A stretch of 64,000 nucleotides of DNA from Thamnidium elegans (taxonomy: Eukaryota; Mucoromycota; Mucoromycetes; Mucorales; Mucoraceae). Positions 1 through 10,274 of the stretch are shown piece by piece; positions within the stretch are counted from its first letter, which is position 1, and every line of letters starts with the position of its first letter. A program made the translations under genes and the position numbers. The notes beneath the pieces were generated by a model. That model was not told the DNA's origin. It saw only the letters and a program-made list of their open reading frames with translations, and did no database searches. The DNA lies in assembly GCA_025201345.1 (NCBI GenBank), contig JAIXMG010000008.1, forward strand, positions 992,001 to 1,056,000, given 5' to 3'.

Positions 1-1840
1 TCACTTTCTAGTTTAACAAACATTTTGTCAAAAGGAAAGATTTCGGCTAATCACATTGAGATGGTAATAATAATAACAATTTTTTATACTCCATAGGAAC
101 ACAAACAAACTTACGTGTGTTATATATAAATATAGATTATGCAAATTGTGGTACCAGATGGCGCGTCTTATGTAACTCAGTCTGAATTCAATACAGCCAT
201 TGCATTACTTGCTTGCGCTCAAAATAAAATTGGTAACAGAGTATGTGTTTATAATACTACTAGTGACTAAAACCGTTCTAAAATAGATGTATCCATTGAT
301 AGTCTTTACCGAAACAGAAACTGTAAAAAAAAAATTTTTACTTTTTGTTTACATAATTGTTTTAACACTTTTTATATGTAGACTTACCTGAACCTAGTAT
401 GTATAGCGAACAAGAACCAAAGCCACCACTTTCACCAGTTATTGATCATCCTATTTCACCTGAACCAACTACAAAATCTAATCATACAAGTAGTAATAAT
501 GGATATCCAGGTATGAAATCACCAAAGACCTCGGCATCTTATAGTAGCCATGATACCACGACCAAAAAATTGGATACGCGTCATTGGTTTAAAAATTTAG
601 AGGAGATTGCAGTAACAGTTGCTCCTGAGCGAGAAGGATTTATATTTAAGCATGTAAATTATATAGTGACCAACGAAAAGAGATCTTCGATCGTACTAAG
701 AAGATATAGTGACTTTTGGTGGTTGCTGGAGATATTAACCAAACGATATCCTTTTCGAGCCTTACCTAATTTACCGCCTAAAAAATTAGGTGGTAGAGAT
801 GCCACCTTTTTAGAAAAGAGAAGGAAAGGATTATCAAGGTTTATTAATGCCATTATCCGTCACCCCGTTTTGAGAAAGGATGAAATCGTTACTAGATTTC
901 TTACTGAACCAAGTGAATTATCTGCTTGGCGTAAACAAAATCCACCCAATCTAGATGAAGAGTTTAAAAGAAAAGTGTATAATATAAGTGAATTGGATCA
1001 AATGGTACCTGCCAATTTAGATGAACAGTTATCAAAAGCAAGAAAAAAAGTTGCAGCTGGTATAAATCATTATGTTAATCTGTGTTTTATTATGGAAAGA
1101 ATGATTAGACGCATGCATGGTCAAGCAACGGACTTCTCGAGATATTCAATCGCTTTAAACTCTTTAGCCGAAGCGGAATTAAGATATCATGCTGGTGAAT
1201 GTAGAAATTGTCAATACGTTGTAAAAGGTTATGAAAATGTTGCAAAGCACATGCAAAGTGAAAGTAGTATATTGGAAGATCAAGTAGGAAATGCTACTGA
1301 TGGTGTATTAGAAAATTTAAAAAAGTTTAGAGATTTATTAGTATCCTTTAGGGTAAAAAAATTATTTATTATACAATATTTATCATCATATTTATATATA
1401 TATATATCTAATATAGGATTTGGATGAACGTAGAGGAAGAATATCTACTAGTCAAATGGAAGTTATTGAGAAACGATTGCAAGCAAATCGTGCAAAGGTT
1501 CACCAAAATAAAGGTGTTCCTGGTTTAGAATCAGATGTTGAAAAGTTAGAGGAATCTATTCGAACGGTAAGTTTTTATTATTATTGTAATCTTTATTATA
1601 ATTAATGTTATTATGTAGGACGAAGCAGAGTTGTCACAACAACAAGATCGTCAAATATTTATAAGGTATTGCATGTGGTCAGAAATGACGTATCTTCATA
1701 AACAGCAAGCATTTGTTTCTTCTTTGTATCAAAGCTTTGTCAAGGACTCGATTCATTTTTCCAAGTTACGAGCAGATAATTGGCAAGATCTTGAATCTCC
1801 TACATTTGAAATGCCTGCCAATGTCGATTTATTCGAATAA
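1..1840 (+). CDS. MVP1: Sorting nexin Mvp1/SNX8 family (5' end outside window)
   Basis: A PX-BAR sorting nexin that would bind phosphatidylinositol 3-phosphate on endosomes and act in vacuolar or retrograde sorting. The frame is open at base 1, so the start lies upstream. I join exons 1-63, 136-232, 287-322, 382-1352, 1417-1566 and 1619-1840 with consistent phase. The first exons give an EH-like N-terminus as in fungal Mvp1 (IVVPDGASYVTQSEF, VSIDSLYRNRN, LPEP). The PX domain follows, with the basic lipid-binding region RRYSDFWWLLE and RYPFRALPNLPPKK. The rest is a helical BAR-like region of about 250 residues. The next gene starts 113 bp downstream on the same strand. The family call rests on the PX motif and N-terminal match. 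The short exons before 382 are less certain than the rest. Confidence 0.88.
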
Positions 1841-1953
1841 AACTAATAACTAATAACTCTGTATTTACTTAATTTTCCGATTCTTTTTTATTTCTTTTTT
1901 AAAAGAACCATTTCTTTTTCATCTTTTTCTCTTATTGCTCCCATATTTATACA

Positions 1954-3216
1954 ATGGATCCTGTCATTTTAGTTGATTCGTATCACGCTAGAAATGATAT
2001 TTCAGTACCCATCACATTAAAGCCTTTACCTGCTTTATTAGCACCCCCTAATAATTTTGAAGAATCACCCGGCTATTTTTACTCGTCTAATTCATCTTTA
2101 CACGTTAGTTGCAGTAGCCTATCTAGTATTTTGAAAGAGGAAGATTCTTCTTTTAGTCAACCAAACAACTCAGCTTATTACATGGTGATACAAAAGCAAT
2201 CGCAAGAGATCCAAGATCTTCGGCAAGATTTATTACGATTAAATCAAAGATATATCGAACAAAGCGATCGTATCCAAATAGCTGAACAAGCTCGATTTCA
2301 AGTAGAATCCGAATTAGAAGATTTATCTTCTCGATTATTTGAACAAGCAAATGAAATGGTGTCTCAAGAAAAGAGAGCTCGATATTATGCGGAAAAGAAA
2401 GCAACTCGATTGGAAACTGAATTAACATTGGTGTATCAAGAATTAAGTGATGAAAGAGATCAATTAAAAGAATTAAAACAAAAGTTTGAAAGTGGCCATT
2501 TATTGACTTTATCTTCATTAAATGATAATAATAATGTACCTGTCATTCATATCGATCAACAACAACAACAAGAGCAATGTATGGATCCGACAAATATTTA
2601 TTTAGATGATGGTTGGCTTAAATTGTTTAAAGACTTTCTTTCATTGGCTCCAATTACACCACTAGATAACATTCATCGCTTACCGTTTCTTAAATTATGT
2701 CTGGATCTAGATATCGAGCCCTGTCTTCGTTTTGGCAATAATTTAAAATCAAGTCGTATCTCTATAAAAAGAGTATTGGAAGCCATTATTCACGAACCTT
2801 GTTTTATAGAACCCGAGATACCTAAAAAGCGACACTCACACGACAATAGAATGCTTGCACCAAAACAACCCGTAGTAAGAAGATCTTCCTTTGTCACCAA
2901 CGCATTCAAGTTTCGATCCAATGAAGAAACGCGGCACCAGTGCTATGGCTGCGGCGCAATGATGAATACTGATTTATTTCGATTTAAGTTAAAAGAACAT
3001 GATACGGATTGGTTTTGGATCGATAGAGCTTGCAGAGATAGATTGGTTGCGGTTTGCGATTTCTATGTGTTTATTCGACATGTAAGATCTGGATTACAAA
3101 ACCAAAGGACAACACAAAGCTTATTTCAAGAATGCGTTTGGCTTAAATTATGCATGTTTTGGGCTCGATCGGGAGTACATCATTATATAAAAAAATCCTT
3201 TATTAAATCCGCATAA
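1954..3216 (+). CDS. SEC2: Sec2-type Rab guanine nucleotide exchange factor
   Basis: A 420-residue protein from one uninterrupted exon. Residues about 75-175 form a long coiled coil carrying the Sec2 signature (LEDLSSRLFEQANEMV), the surface by which Sec2/Rabin8 proteins open the nucleotide site of Sec4/Rab8 GTPases on secretory vesicles. The C-terminal third has a CYGCG pair followed by WIDRACRDRLVAVCDFYVFI and a WLKLCMFWARSGV block. This layout resembles the C-terminal region of Rabin8/GRAB and filamentous-fungal Sec2 proteins. A short Gln run lies near residue 205. The ATG at 1954 is the first in frame. No intron was needed, unlike its neighbours. The biochemical role is inferred from the family. 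Confidence 0.85.
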   Translation: MDPVILVDSYHARNDISVPITLKPLPALLAPPNNFEESPGYFYSSNSSLHVSCSSLSSILKEEDSSFSQPNNSAYYMVIQKQSQEIQDLRQDLLRLNQRYIEQSDRIQIAEQARFQVESELEDLSSRLFEQANEMVSQEKRARYYAEKKATRLETELTLVYQELSDERDQLKELKQKFESGHLLTLSSLNDNNNVPVIHIDQQQQQEQCMDPTNIYLDDGWLKLFKDFLSLAPITPLDNIHRLPFLKLCLDLDIEPCLRFGNNLKSSRISIKRVLEAIIHEPCFIEPEIPKKRHSHDNRMLAPKQPVVRRSSFVTNAFKFRSNEETRHQCYGCGAMMNTDLFRFKLKEHDTDWFWIDRACRDRLVAVCDFYVFIRHVRSGLQNQRTTQSLFQECVWLKLCMFWARSGVHHYIKKSFIKSA

Positions 3217-3364
3217 TTAAAACACTGTTTTTTGCTTGTTATGTTTAGTCTAAGCTTTCCCTCCCATTTATGCATATATATATCCCTAAATAATAAAAAA
3301 ATGTATCTCTTTAAAATTTTTTTTAAAAAAAAAACAAATAGTCCAACTATAAAAATATTTTGTA

Positions 3365-4354
3365 ATATCCTTAGAAGGGTCTCGGTCGAAAGAAGTTGAT
3401 GAAGAAGAAGAACTTTTAGATGAGGCGAATGACAATGATAATACAGCATAAAGAGCCTGTTATTCGTTATTTTTATCGATGATTAGAAAAGACCTCAGTA
3501 CAGATGTATGGTCTACATTCTTGAAAACCATCAATGAAACGATAGTAGATATGTCTGATTACACGGCTGATTTTAGTAAGATGATATTAATCTTCAGCGA
3601 TAATCGCTTTGTAGCAGAAGGAATTGCTGTCAAAATGGTACGTAAAGAACAACAAATCTTGAATCTATTGTTGCCAGAAGGATATGCTCAAGATACCATA
3701 CTTGTGTCAACTCCAATGGATAGAAGCTTTTTTATCAATGATAATGCAAAGAAGAAATAAAACGAGTTGTTCCAACAGTAGTACCTACATCTAATACACT
3801 CAACATATTTTGGGTCAAAGGGAGCTGCTGAAGCTAGTCTGCGCAACTCGGTTTATCACAATGTAATTATGGATATCCAAGTGTAATGAGAATCGGGTAT
3901 ATAGGAACCTGTGACACATGTAATGAAAATAGCCAGAGATCAGTACGTAACAAACTTCCTGAACATGTGGGCTGATAATTCGATTGTAAACAAAACCCTT
4001 AACAAACTTTTGATTACATTGCTTATCGTTCATCTATCATTTTCTCGCGACTAGTAGTCCCGAGAAAGGTTGAAAGCATTAAAGGCAAGCAAAGACAAAC
4101 AGTACAACAAGACTCACCCTCATAATAAGAGCTGTGCTGTACCAAAGGAGCCAATATTTATTATTAACAATTGTTTACAAAATAATAAATCATTGAGCAG
4201 AGATCGTCTCTCCGCCTTTGCAATTGGTCTCGCTGGTGCTGCTCAACTCTTGCTAGGATGTACATTCTCCTGCTTTGACCCTAAAAAAACAAAGGAAAGC
4301 TACGAAGATTTCCGTAAAATTAGCTCTGGTCTTTCGAATAGAAAGCACCATTAA
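3365..4354 (+). pseudogene. Decayed copy of a Mucorales-type repetitive protein family (likely transposon-derived)
   Basis: A chain of coding-like fragments in different forward frames, broken by stops and frameshifts. The first fragment has an acidic stretch (KEVDEEEELLDEANDND). The next, 3479-3757, reads LSTDVWSTFLKTINETIVD and MSDYTADFSK. Near 3765 the frame shifts to RVVPTVVPTSNTL, and at about 3808 it shifts again to YFGSKGAAEASLRNS. A later piece reads KIARDQYVTNFLNMWADNS. The last open stretch, 4070-4351, contains LSAFAIGLAGAAQLLLGCT. Composition is far from the AT-run-rich spacer around it, which argues for a former gene. The overall pattern resembles a large protein family found repeatedly in mucoralean genomes, but that is recollection, not a search. 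Function is unknown. No intact start or full-length frame remains. Confidence 0.6.
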
Positions 4355-5450
4355 GCTCACTCTCCGATGGAAGCAATACGAAGGAAGTTTAGGATCTCTG
4401 AGGTAAGTTTTAATATACACTATAGAGAAGTATTTTCATACCAGCACAATTTATCTTTTAAACTTACTTTCAATTCAAATGATCTCTTTTGGTAAGTAAA
4501 CTTATTTTGTGTTTAATCAGTCAACTAATCAAATTTCATTTTATATTTTGAGAAACCTTAGTTATTATGCCGTTACAGTATATATAAAAAAGGAAGATAC
4601 GAACAGGAGGGGAAAATAGGATCATTTTAAATTCATGTGCCAACTTTATGCCTTTTAGTAGACGGTTCAACGGATTTTGGAAAATAATAACCATAATACG
4701 TAGCATTCGTGATTTAAAAGCACCTGATTTACGGAATACTGTTTTTGTATAAAGTGCCAAGGCAATAAATCTGGAGTTTATATTTGTGATATATGGACAA
4801 GGAACTCAAAAGAGTTTTCCTTACTGGCAAGCATTTGATATTCACAACAATTTTATTCAAATCTTAGCTCTCCTCTTTTCTTACTTAACCACACGTCAAT
4901 TATAAAATGATAATATATTTATATCGCGTTTAAATAGAGGAAAAAAGCGTTGTTATGTTTTTATATATTTATATATATAAAGAAGGGACTAATTACAAGT
5001 TATAAATAAACTTATATAAATAAAACAGCGATAGTTTAGTTTATACCCACAGTTAGTTATTTTTATTTTTATTTTTGTGTGTATCGCTTAATAGGTTGAA
5101 GATAATATCCCCCATTCAATTGTGACCCAAACTAAATCATGAGTACGCTGATAAATATATAAAGTATTACGTAAGATACTTTATTTTTGTCGATCATACA
5201 TAGCATTAAACTAAATTAAGGTTCACTTAATAGGTACAATTTATTCAATTAAGGTATAGCTTAGTTTATTGTATATTTATAAAAAAAAAAGGTATTTATG
5301 TTACAGGTAAAATTATAGAGTTTAATATGTATATAGTATTGAGAATACTACTGAAATAGTGAGTGTGATGTTCCAAGTAAGAGAAGAGAGAATATACACT
5401 GGTCAATAAAAAAAGATCTTCCAACTAGTATCCGGGATATTATTTATTTA
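4355..5450. other. Gene-free AT-rich spacer
   Basis: About 1.1 kb with no coding stretch I can defend. The 74-codon reverse frame at 4536-4760 has no recognisable motif. The region contains TATA-like and poly-A runs and the 3' flank of the small Cys-rich gene on the reverse strand. Confidence 0.5.
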
Positions 5451-5696
5451 CTAGCAACAGCATTCTTCACAGATACAACAACAACCGATAGCTGCCAAGC
5501 AATTAGTTAAACAGCCTGCACCGCCTCTTAATCTCAACAAACTTGACCCAGATTCTTCATTACGGTGGTGTTCACATTGCTCTGTGGTTTGTCCTGAGAC
5601 ATCAGAAACAGCTTGAGTAGACATGTTTTCAATACTAGGATAAGCAGTAGCAGGGACCATTTTAGCCATAGGGATTTCAGTAATAGGTTGACTCAT
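5451..5696 (-). CDS. Small Cys-rich C-tail (CYSTM-like) protein with LRLRGG motif
   Basis: An 81-residue protein. The N-terminal 55 residues are polar and lack structure. The C-terminus is a short hydrophobic, very Cys-rich segment (GCLTNCLAAIGCCCICEECCC, with its first residues trimmed here to the family-like part). This architecture fits the CYSTM class of small stress-related tail proteins, which associate with membranes through a Cys-rich segment that may be palmitoylated. Directly before the tail is LLRLRGG, the same six residues (LRLRGG) that end mature ubiquitin. A single exon is sufficient. A start ATG at 5696 and a TAG stop are clear. The 5' flank contains a T(n)A(n) palindrome. The CYSTM assignment is by appearance only; it could be an unrelated Cys-rich membrane anchor. 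Confidence 0.6.
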   Translation of the reverse strand: MSQPITEIPMAKMVPATAYPSIENMSTQAVSDVSGQTTEQCEHHRNEESGSSLLRLRGGAGCLTNCLAAIGCCCICEECCC

Positions 5697-5792
5697 TTTT
5701 TTTTCTTTAAAAAAGTAATTATTAGTTTAGTTTATAAAGAAGAAGAGAGACTTGATTAATTTATGCCCTTTATATGTATACAATTTTTTTTA

Positions 5793-6112
5793 TTTTTTTT
5801 TTAAAAAAAAAAGTTTGCATAACGTAGTACGAATGAGGTATTTCTTGTTACACTCCTACCCTTTTCTTGGCAATTTAGTAACAGCAAAATCGTCATCGCC
5901 CATTTAGTAACACAACCCTCCTTTTGTCATTTAAAAAAAAAAATAGTGACATCAGTTAGTCACTCTAAATACATTAATTTCACTACCAATTTAAAGATAA
6001 ACACTCAAATTGATAGTGGAACCATTGTAAGTAATGGGATGTATATACGTATATATAAATTTATATAAAACAGGAACATTTGTGAATTTTTTTTTAAAAA
6101 AAAAAAAAAAAA
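5793..6112. repeat. Spacer with two T(n)A(n) palindromes and a solo TIR-like repeat
   Basis: The spacer between the Cys-rich gene and the myotubularin stop holds a T10A10 palindrome (5793-5812), a second one (6087-6112), and on the reverse strand at 6002-6030 a sequence close to TTCCACTCTCAATTTACC copies elsewhere in the window. There are also two near-repeats of ATTTAGTAACA at about 5873-5920. No gene is evident. Confidence 0.45.
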
Positions 6113-6118
6113 TGTATT

Positions 6119-8198
6119 TTAAATAGTTGTACCGGAATCGGTAATGATACTACTTTCTGGGGAAGTTCCATAGATAATTGAGCCATTAACTTCATCATCA
6201 TCTCTTTTGAAAAGAGAAGACCAATATTTGACTTTTGTAGCATCAGGCATTAATACACCACCATCATCAACCAAGTCTTTATCTTTCATAGGATCGTACA
6301 GATTATTTGTAAAAGAATCCTTATCAGAGTTAAAGTAATCCCATATACTATACGTTTTATCTTGAGGATGGTATTTTGATCTTTCAGCTTCACTATTAAA
6401 TAAAAAGGTACCAAACTGACAAGAGTAAACATGATAATGAAGATCTACCAACATCTTTTCGTTGAATTCAAATCGAGTAGGATGAGAACATAATAACTGA
6501 TAAACACAGTCTAAGAATTGATGAAAGACAGGACTTGTTTCACGCTGATAATAATTTGACTTGTAAAATTTGTTTTGCATATCCTTAATTGTATTTGTTG
6601 CAGCATTTCCACCAGAATGAGCTAAATTTACAAAGTATTTTTCATTCGATAAGTGTCCACATCTATCTTCAAATTTATGTCCAAATGATACCCAATCTTT
6701 TTCAATTAATACTTGAAATCCTTCAAATGTACGGTAATAAGGGTCCAAACATAATTCACTTAATGATACAAGTTGTGACGTACGATCCCATCCGTCAGAA
6801 CAATGTACAAGTACATGTGAGTTATATACGTGCACACTCTTTACAATAGCCATTGTTCCTTCAATTACCATCGTAATATGCTTTAACCAACCAGATCTCT
6901 GTAATGCGCCTTTATTCACTTGTCCACCAGCTGATTCCATACCTTGCATAGCTAATATATATATATACAATTCAATTACACACATACATACATATATATA
7001 ACCATTATTATCCATATATCTATACCTTCGCTTAATTTAGCTAAGCTATCTCTCATAACATGAATATTATCAATTGCAACATAAATCTTTTTGCAGTTAC
7101 GATAGTGATCCATATTTTCAGTTCCAGCTCCTCTCGCAACGTTACCTACTGCATTTGCCATGGGTCTAGCATCTACAATCAAATTGGCCGCTGTAGAACC
7201 ATATACAGTTTCGCCATTTGGTCCTGTAGGTACATTTGTAGAAAATACAGCTTCTATTAATTTTTCATCTTGAATAGATCGTGCCTGTTTAAACCCAACA
7301 AGTGGTTGACTACTTCTTGTAATTGTTGCCTGAAAAAAAAAATGAATATACACGTTTAAAGATAATAATAATAATGTTCTTTTTTTTTTTACTAACAGCA
7401 TTATGCCAATGCATATAAGATAATGCGGGGATTCTAGCTTTACTACGATACTTTGCAGCGTAATTAAGCGTATTATCACTAATTTTAGATGGTACTACCA
7501 TAATACGAGGATAAGTAGGTGAGTACTATAATGAGGATCAGTAAATAAATATAAAAAAATAAATATTATATATATAAATTACCTTGTAATCTTGATTGAT
7601 AGGTGTAAACCTCCACATATTTGTAATTTTATCAACACCCATACGTTGATATTCCTTGATGGGATCGTATATTTTCCAACCATTATTGGCAGTAAAGGGT
7701 ATTCGGGGTTGATAAGCGTATGCATAAAGTTGTTCTATAGAATTCACACAAGCCAACTTTTGAATACTATCAAACACATCTTGCGTTTCACCGTCCTTTA
7801 ATAAAGAAAGTGTAATAATCATAAAATCTCGGCATTTGATATGAAGTGGGTGACGTCCAGATTGAAGAGAAGGAGGTTGTCTTTCTACAGTATGTATAAT
7901 AGGGTAAGGAATCTATATATATCCCATAGTTATTAGTAAATCAATAAATAAACAAAACATATTAAGCATATATACCCATAGCTCTTCTTCCGAATAATTG
8001 AATATCAAGTGATGAACGGTCAGGTGTAAAGTGCCCACGACTGTTTCTTGACCTCTATCAAGTTGAACATCTTTAACCTTTTTATTTTAACAATACAATT
8101 TTCGTTTTAGTTCATTGTCTAATCTAATACATTTTTATAAATATATATAGTAAATCAACCTGTGTAATCTTTAAAAGATCAATTCGGCTAGGCTGCAT
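6119..8198 (-). CDS. YMR1: Myotubularin-family phosphoinositide 3-phosphatase
   Basis: Removes the 3-phosphate from PI3P and PI(3,5)P2 on endosomal membranes, opposing PX-protein recruitment. Six exons join in phase: 8160-8198, 7976-8077, 7583-7912, 7397-7525, 7026-7329 and 6119-6951, giving about 578 residues. The N-terminal PH-GRAM part is visible as GTLHLTVHHLIFNYSEEE followed by WIPYPI. The catalytic loop HCSDGWDR lies at about residues 351-358 and has the catalytic Cys, Asp and Arg, so an active enzyme is expected. Family landmarks such as SIQKLACVN, GWKIYDP, NARVAR-like and DPYYRT are present in order. The start MQPSRIDLLKIT aligns in position with yeast Ymr1. No FYVE or coiled-coil extension is seen. 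The symbol follows the yeast homologue. Confidence 0.9.
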
Positions 8199-9276
8199 GC
8201 TTCCTTGAGGTTGGAAAAGCGTGGGTAATGAAACACGGGCAAGATTGAAAATTGTGAAGGATTATTTAATAATAATAAAAAGCGTATATATAAGGTTCTT
8301 TTTTTTTCTTGAAAAAAAAAAAGGCAACTTATATTCAAAAATATATATATATAAAGTGTTGTATAACTATTGTCGTATCCCACCAAAAAAAAAAAAAGGG
8401 AACAGGGAAAAGAAAGGAAAAAGAAAGCTTTGATACTCAGAAATATAAAATGTTCATAGCGTTCATGTATCACGTGTAGAGACTTCCAATGGAAGGCTTT
8501 CTTTTTATGTCATACCCTGTAACTGTCTAGTAAAGAAGAAGAGATTATGTTCGGTATAACAATACTTTTAGCAGCCAGTATATTTTCGTAACTGAAAGAT
8601 AAACCATGTATGCAAAATCGATATCTAATTTAATAAGATTATTGTAGTAGAACCTTCATTTTTTACTAACATTTTTTTTTTAAAAGTTAGGTACAGTTCC
8701 AAAAAGCTTAAAGGTAAGTGCTTTCGCATGATATAAGGGAATAATTTTATATTTATACTCGATATAATCTTAAAAAAAAAGGGGGGGGGGGACCGAAAGG
8801 GCGACATCGACATATAGCAAGTAATAATTTTTTCAACAGATAGCATATAAATGCACCATTTCTTTGGTCGCCACACGGAAATATGCTTACGCGTTTATTT
8901 TACTATTAATCCTTTTGAAAAGAATCGACTACAAGTCTTACACTGTGCGAAAACGTATACATGCACATATGGTCTGCAAAGGTAATATTTAACAATTCGT
9001 ATAAATAAAGAAGCGATAACCTTGACTGACGCATTTTTTTTTTTTGGTGGTCAATAATTATCGAACTTTTTTGCGTGCAATTTCTTTATTTTGGCTGGCA
9101 AAAAAATATCCACTGTCCTAAAAGTCGGAAACGAAACCCCCCAATAGGTTTTCCACCGATTTGATGAAAGAGACAAATACACATTTTTTGTATTTTTTTA
9201 TATCCTGCACATGTGTAAATCCTGGAGCTCTCTGACGGAGCTACAGCTATTTCCCTCTATATAGAAATCACTACCA
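8199..9276. other. Gene-free spacer upstream of the myotubularin
   Basis: Holds the reverse-strand promoter of the myotubularin and then AT-rich sequence with homopolymer runs, including a G10 run at about 8781-8790. Reverse frames at 8171-8473 and 8625-8876 are low-complexity and are not credible genes. Confidence 0.4.
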
Positions 9277-9302
9277 TACTGTACTTCCACTCTCAATTTA
9301 CC
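9277..9302 (+). repeat. TIR-like repeat copy
   Basis: Contains TTCCACTCTCAATTTACC (9285-9302), an exact 18-base match to 29581-29598. Both are preceded by TAC and a similar 5-base stretch. It lies about 130 bp beyond the C-terminal end of the relic transposase, where a Tc1/mariner terminal repeat would be expected. Confidence 0.5.
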
Positions 9303-9431
9303 AGATGTTTGAAAATACCACCCATTTTTTTTGAATAATTTTGGACACTTGTGTAAAACTAACTTGCCCAGCATTCCCAGAATAAATTGCTCACTTTTAA
9401 GAAAATAACTTGGCCGATTATTAAAATAATT

Positions 9432-9710
9432 ACAAAGGTTCTTTATTTAAGAATTTAGGGAATACATCAAGCGAGTGCTGGATAGAATTTTGTATGTGTT
9501 CAATAGGAAAATTTATCCTCGCTGCCTTAAATAACTTGCGAGTGTTTCTGCATCTGTCAATTAACCTCTTCTGATGCGGTCCTTCAGCATTTTCTAAGAC
9601 AACTCAATAAGAATGGATTCAGGCGAATAAGGAGGAACGTATAATGATATATAGCTTCTATCTAAGATGGTGTGGTAAAAACATTAGGAGAATGGATGGC
9701 AAAGTGTTTG
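9432..9710 (-). pseudogene. Relic of an IS630/Tc1-mariner DDE transposase
   Basis: On the reverse strand three conserved-looking pieces of a Tc1/mariner-like transposase occur in the right order but in different frames. The first is AIHSPNVF at about 9677-9700, the usual 'NA.IH.....' region. Next is YVPPYSPES at about 9615-9641, corresponding to the LPPYSPELNPIE signature near the third catalytic residue. Last is a C-terminal FPIEHIQNSI followed by FLNKEPL at about 9432-9510. In-frame stops and frameshifts separate them, so it is dead. The N-terminal DNA-binding part could not be recovered; the region towards 9960 is too degraded. The left boundary may be the TIR-like repeat at 9277. Confidence 0.6.
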
Positions 9711-9956
9711 ATTTAAAAAGGCTTATGTCATTGCATTTTGAATTACTATATCTACTATGCATTAGAAATAAGCACAGAAAAAAAAAATACTTGTGCAAAA
9801 ATTTTACCACTGGATGTGTAATTATCCTGTCCACAGTATATGTTGGACTAAAGGGTGAACTCTCACGTAATGGATGAACTCTCACGAAATTACAGACACC
9901 ACAAAATCGAGTGATTACAGCATATACATATATTTTGACAAAATAGTTTCACATTC

Positions 9957-9977
9957 TTTTTTTTTTTAAAAAAAAAA
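9957..9977. repeat. T11A10 palindrome
   Basis: A perfect T-run/A-run palindrome, one of at least a dozen in the window, between the relic transposase and the AtuA-like gene. Confidence 0.7.
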
Positions 9978-10274
9978 GTCAGGTTAAACTAACTTTAGTG
10001 GATAGACTATTTCTTTAAGATATATTCTAGCTGACAAGTTTACTATTTACTATAACGGATCGGAAGGAAAAACCGAGATTAAATAGAGAAAATATATGAA
10101 TATAATGCATAATCAACCGAATGAGGGGTAAACAGTATCGCTAATTTAACACAAGTCACACCATGTGTTCTTCCCACTTAATGCACAACCCCAACTCTTT
10201 TTTATTTAAAAAAAGGTATTTTTTTTTAGTTTTCTTCTTTTTCTTTACCTTTTTTCTTATACTTTTTTTTCAGT

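Noticed and set aside
4536..4760. Reverse 74-codon frame after the decayed repetitive gene
   Set aside because: No motif, and neither strand continues the pseudogene; left as spacer.
8171..8473. Reverse 100-codon frame overlapping the myotubularin start
   Set aside because: It is the wrong frame of the first myotubularin exon plus low-complexity upstream sequence.
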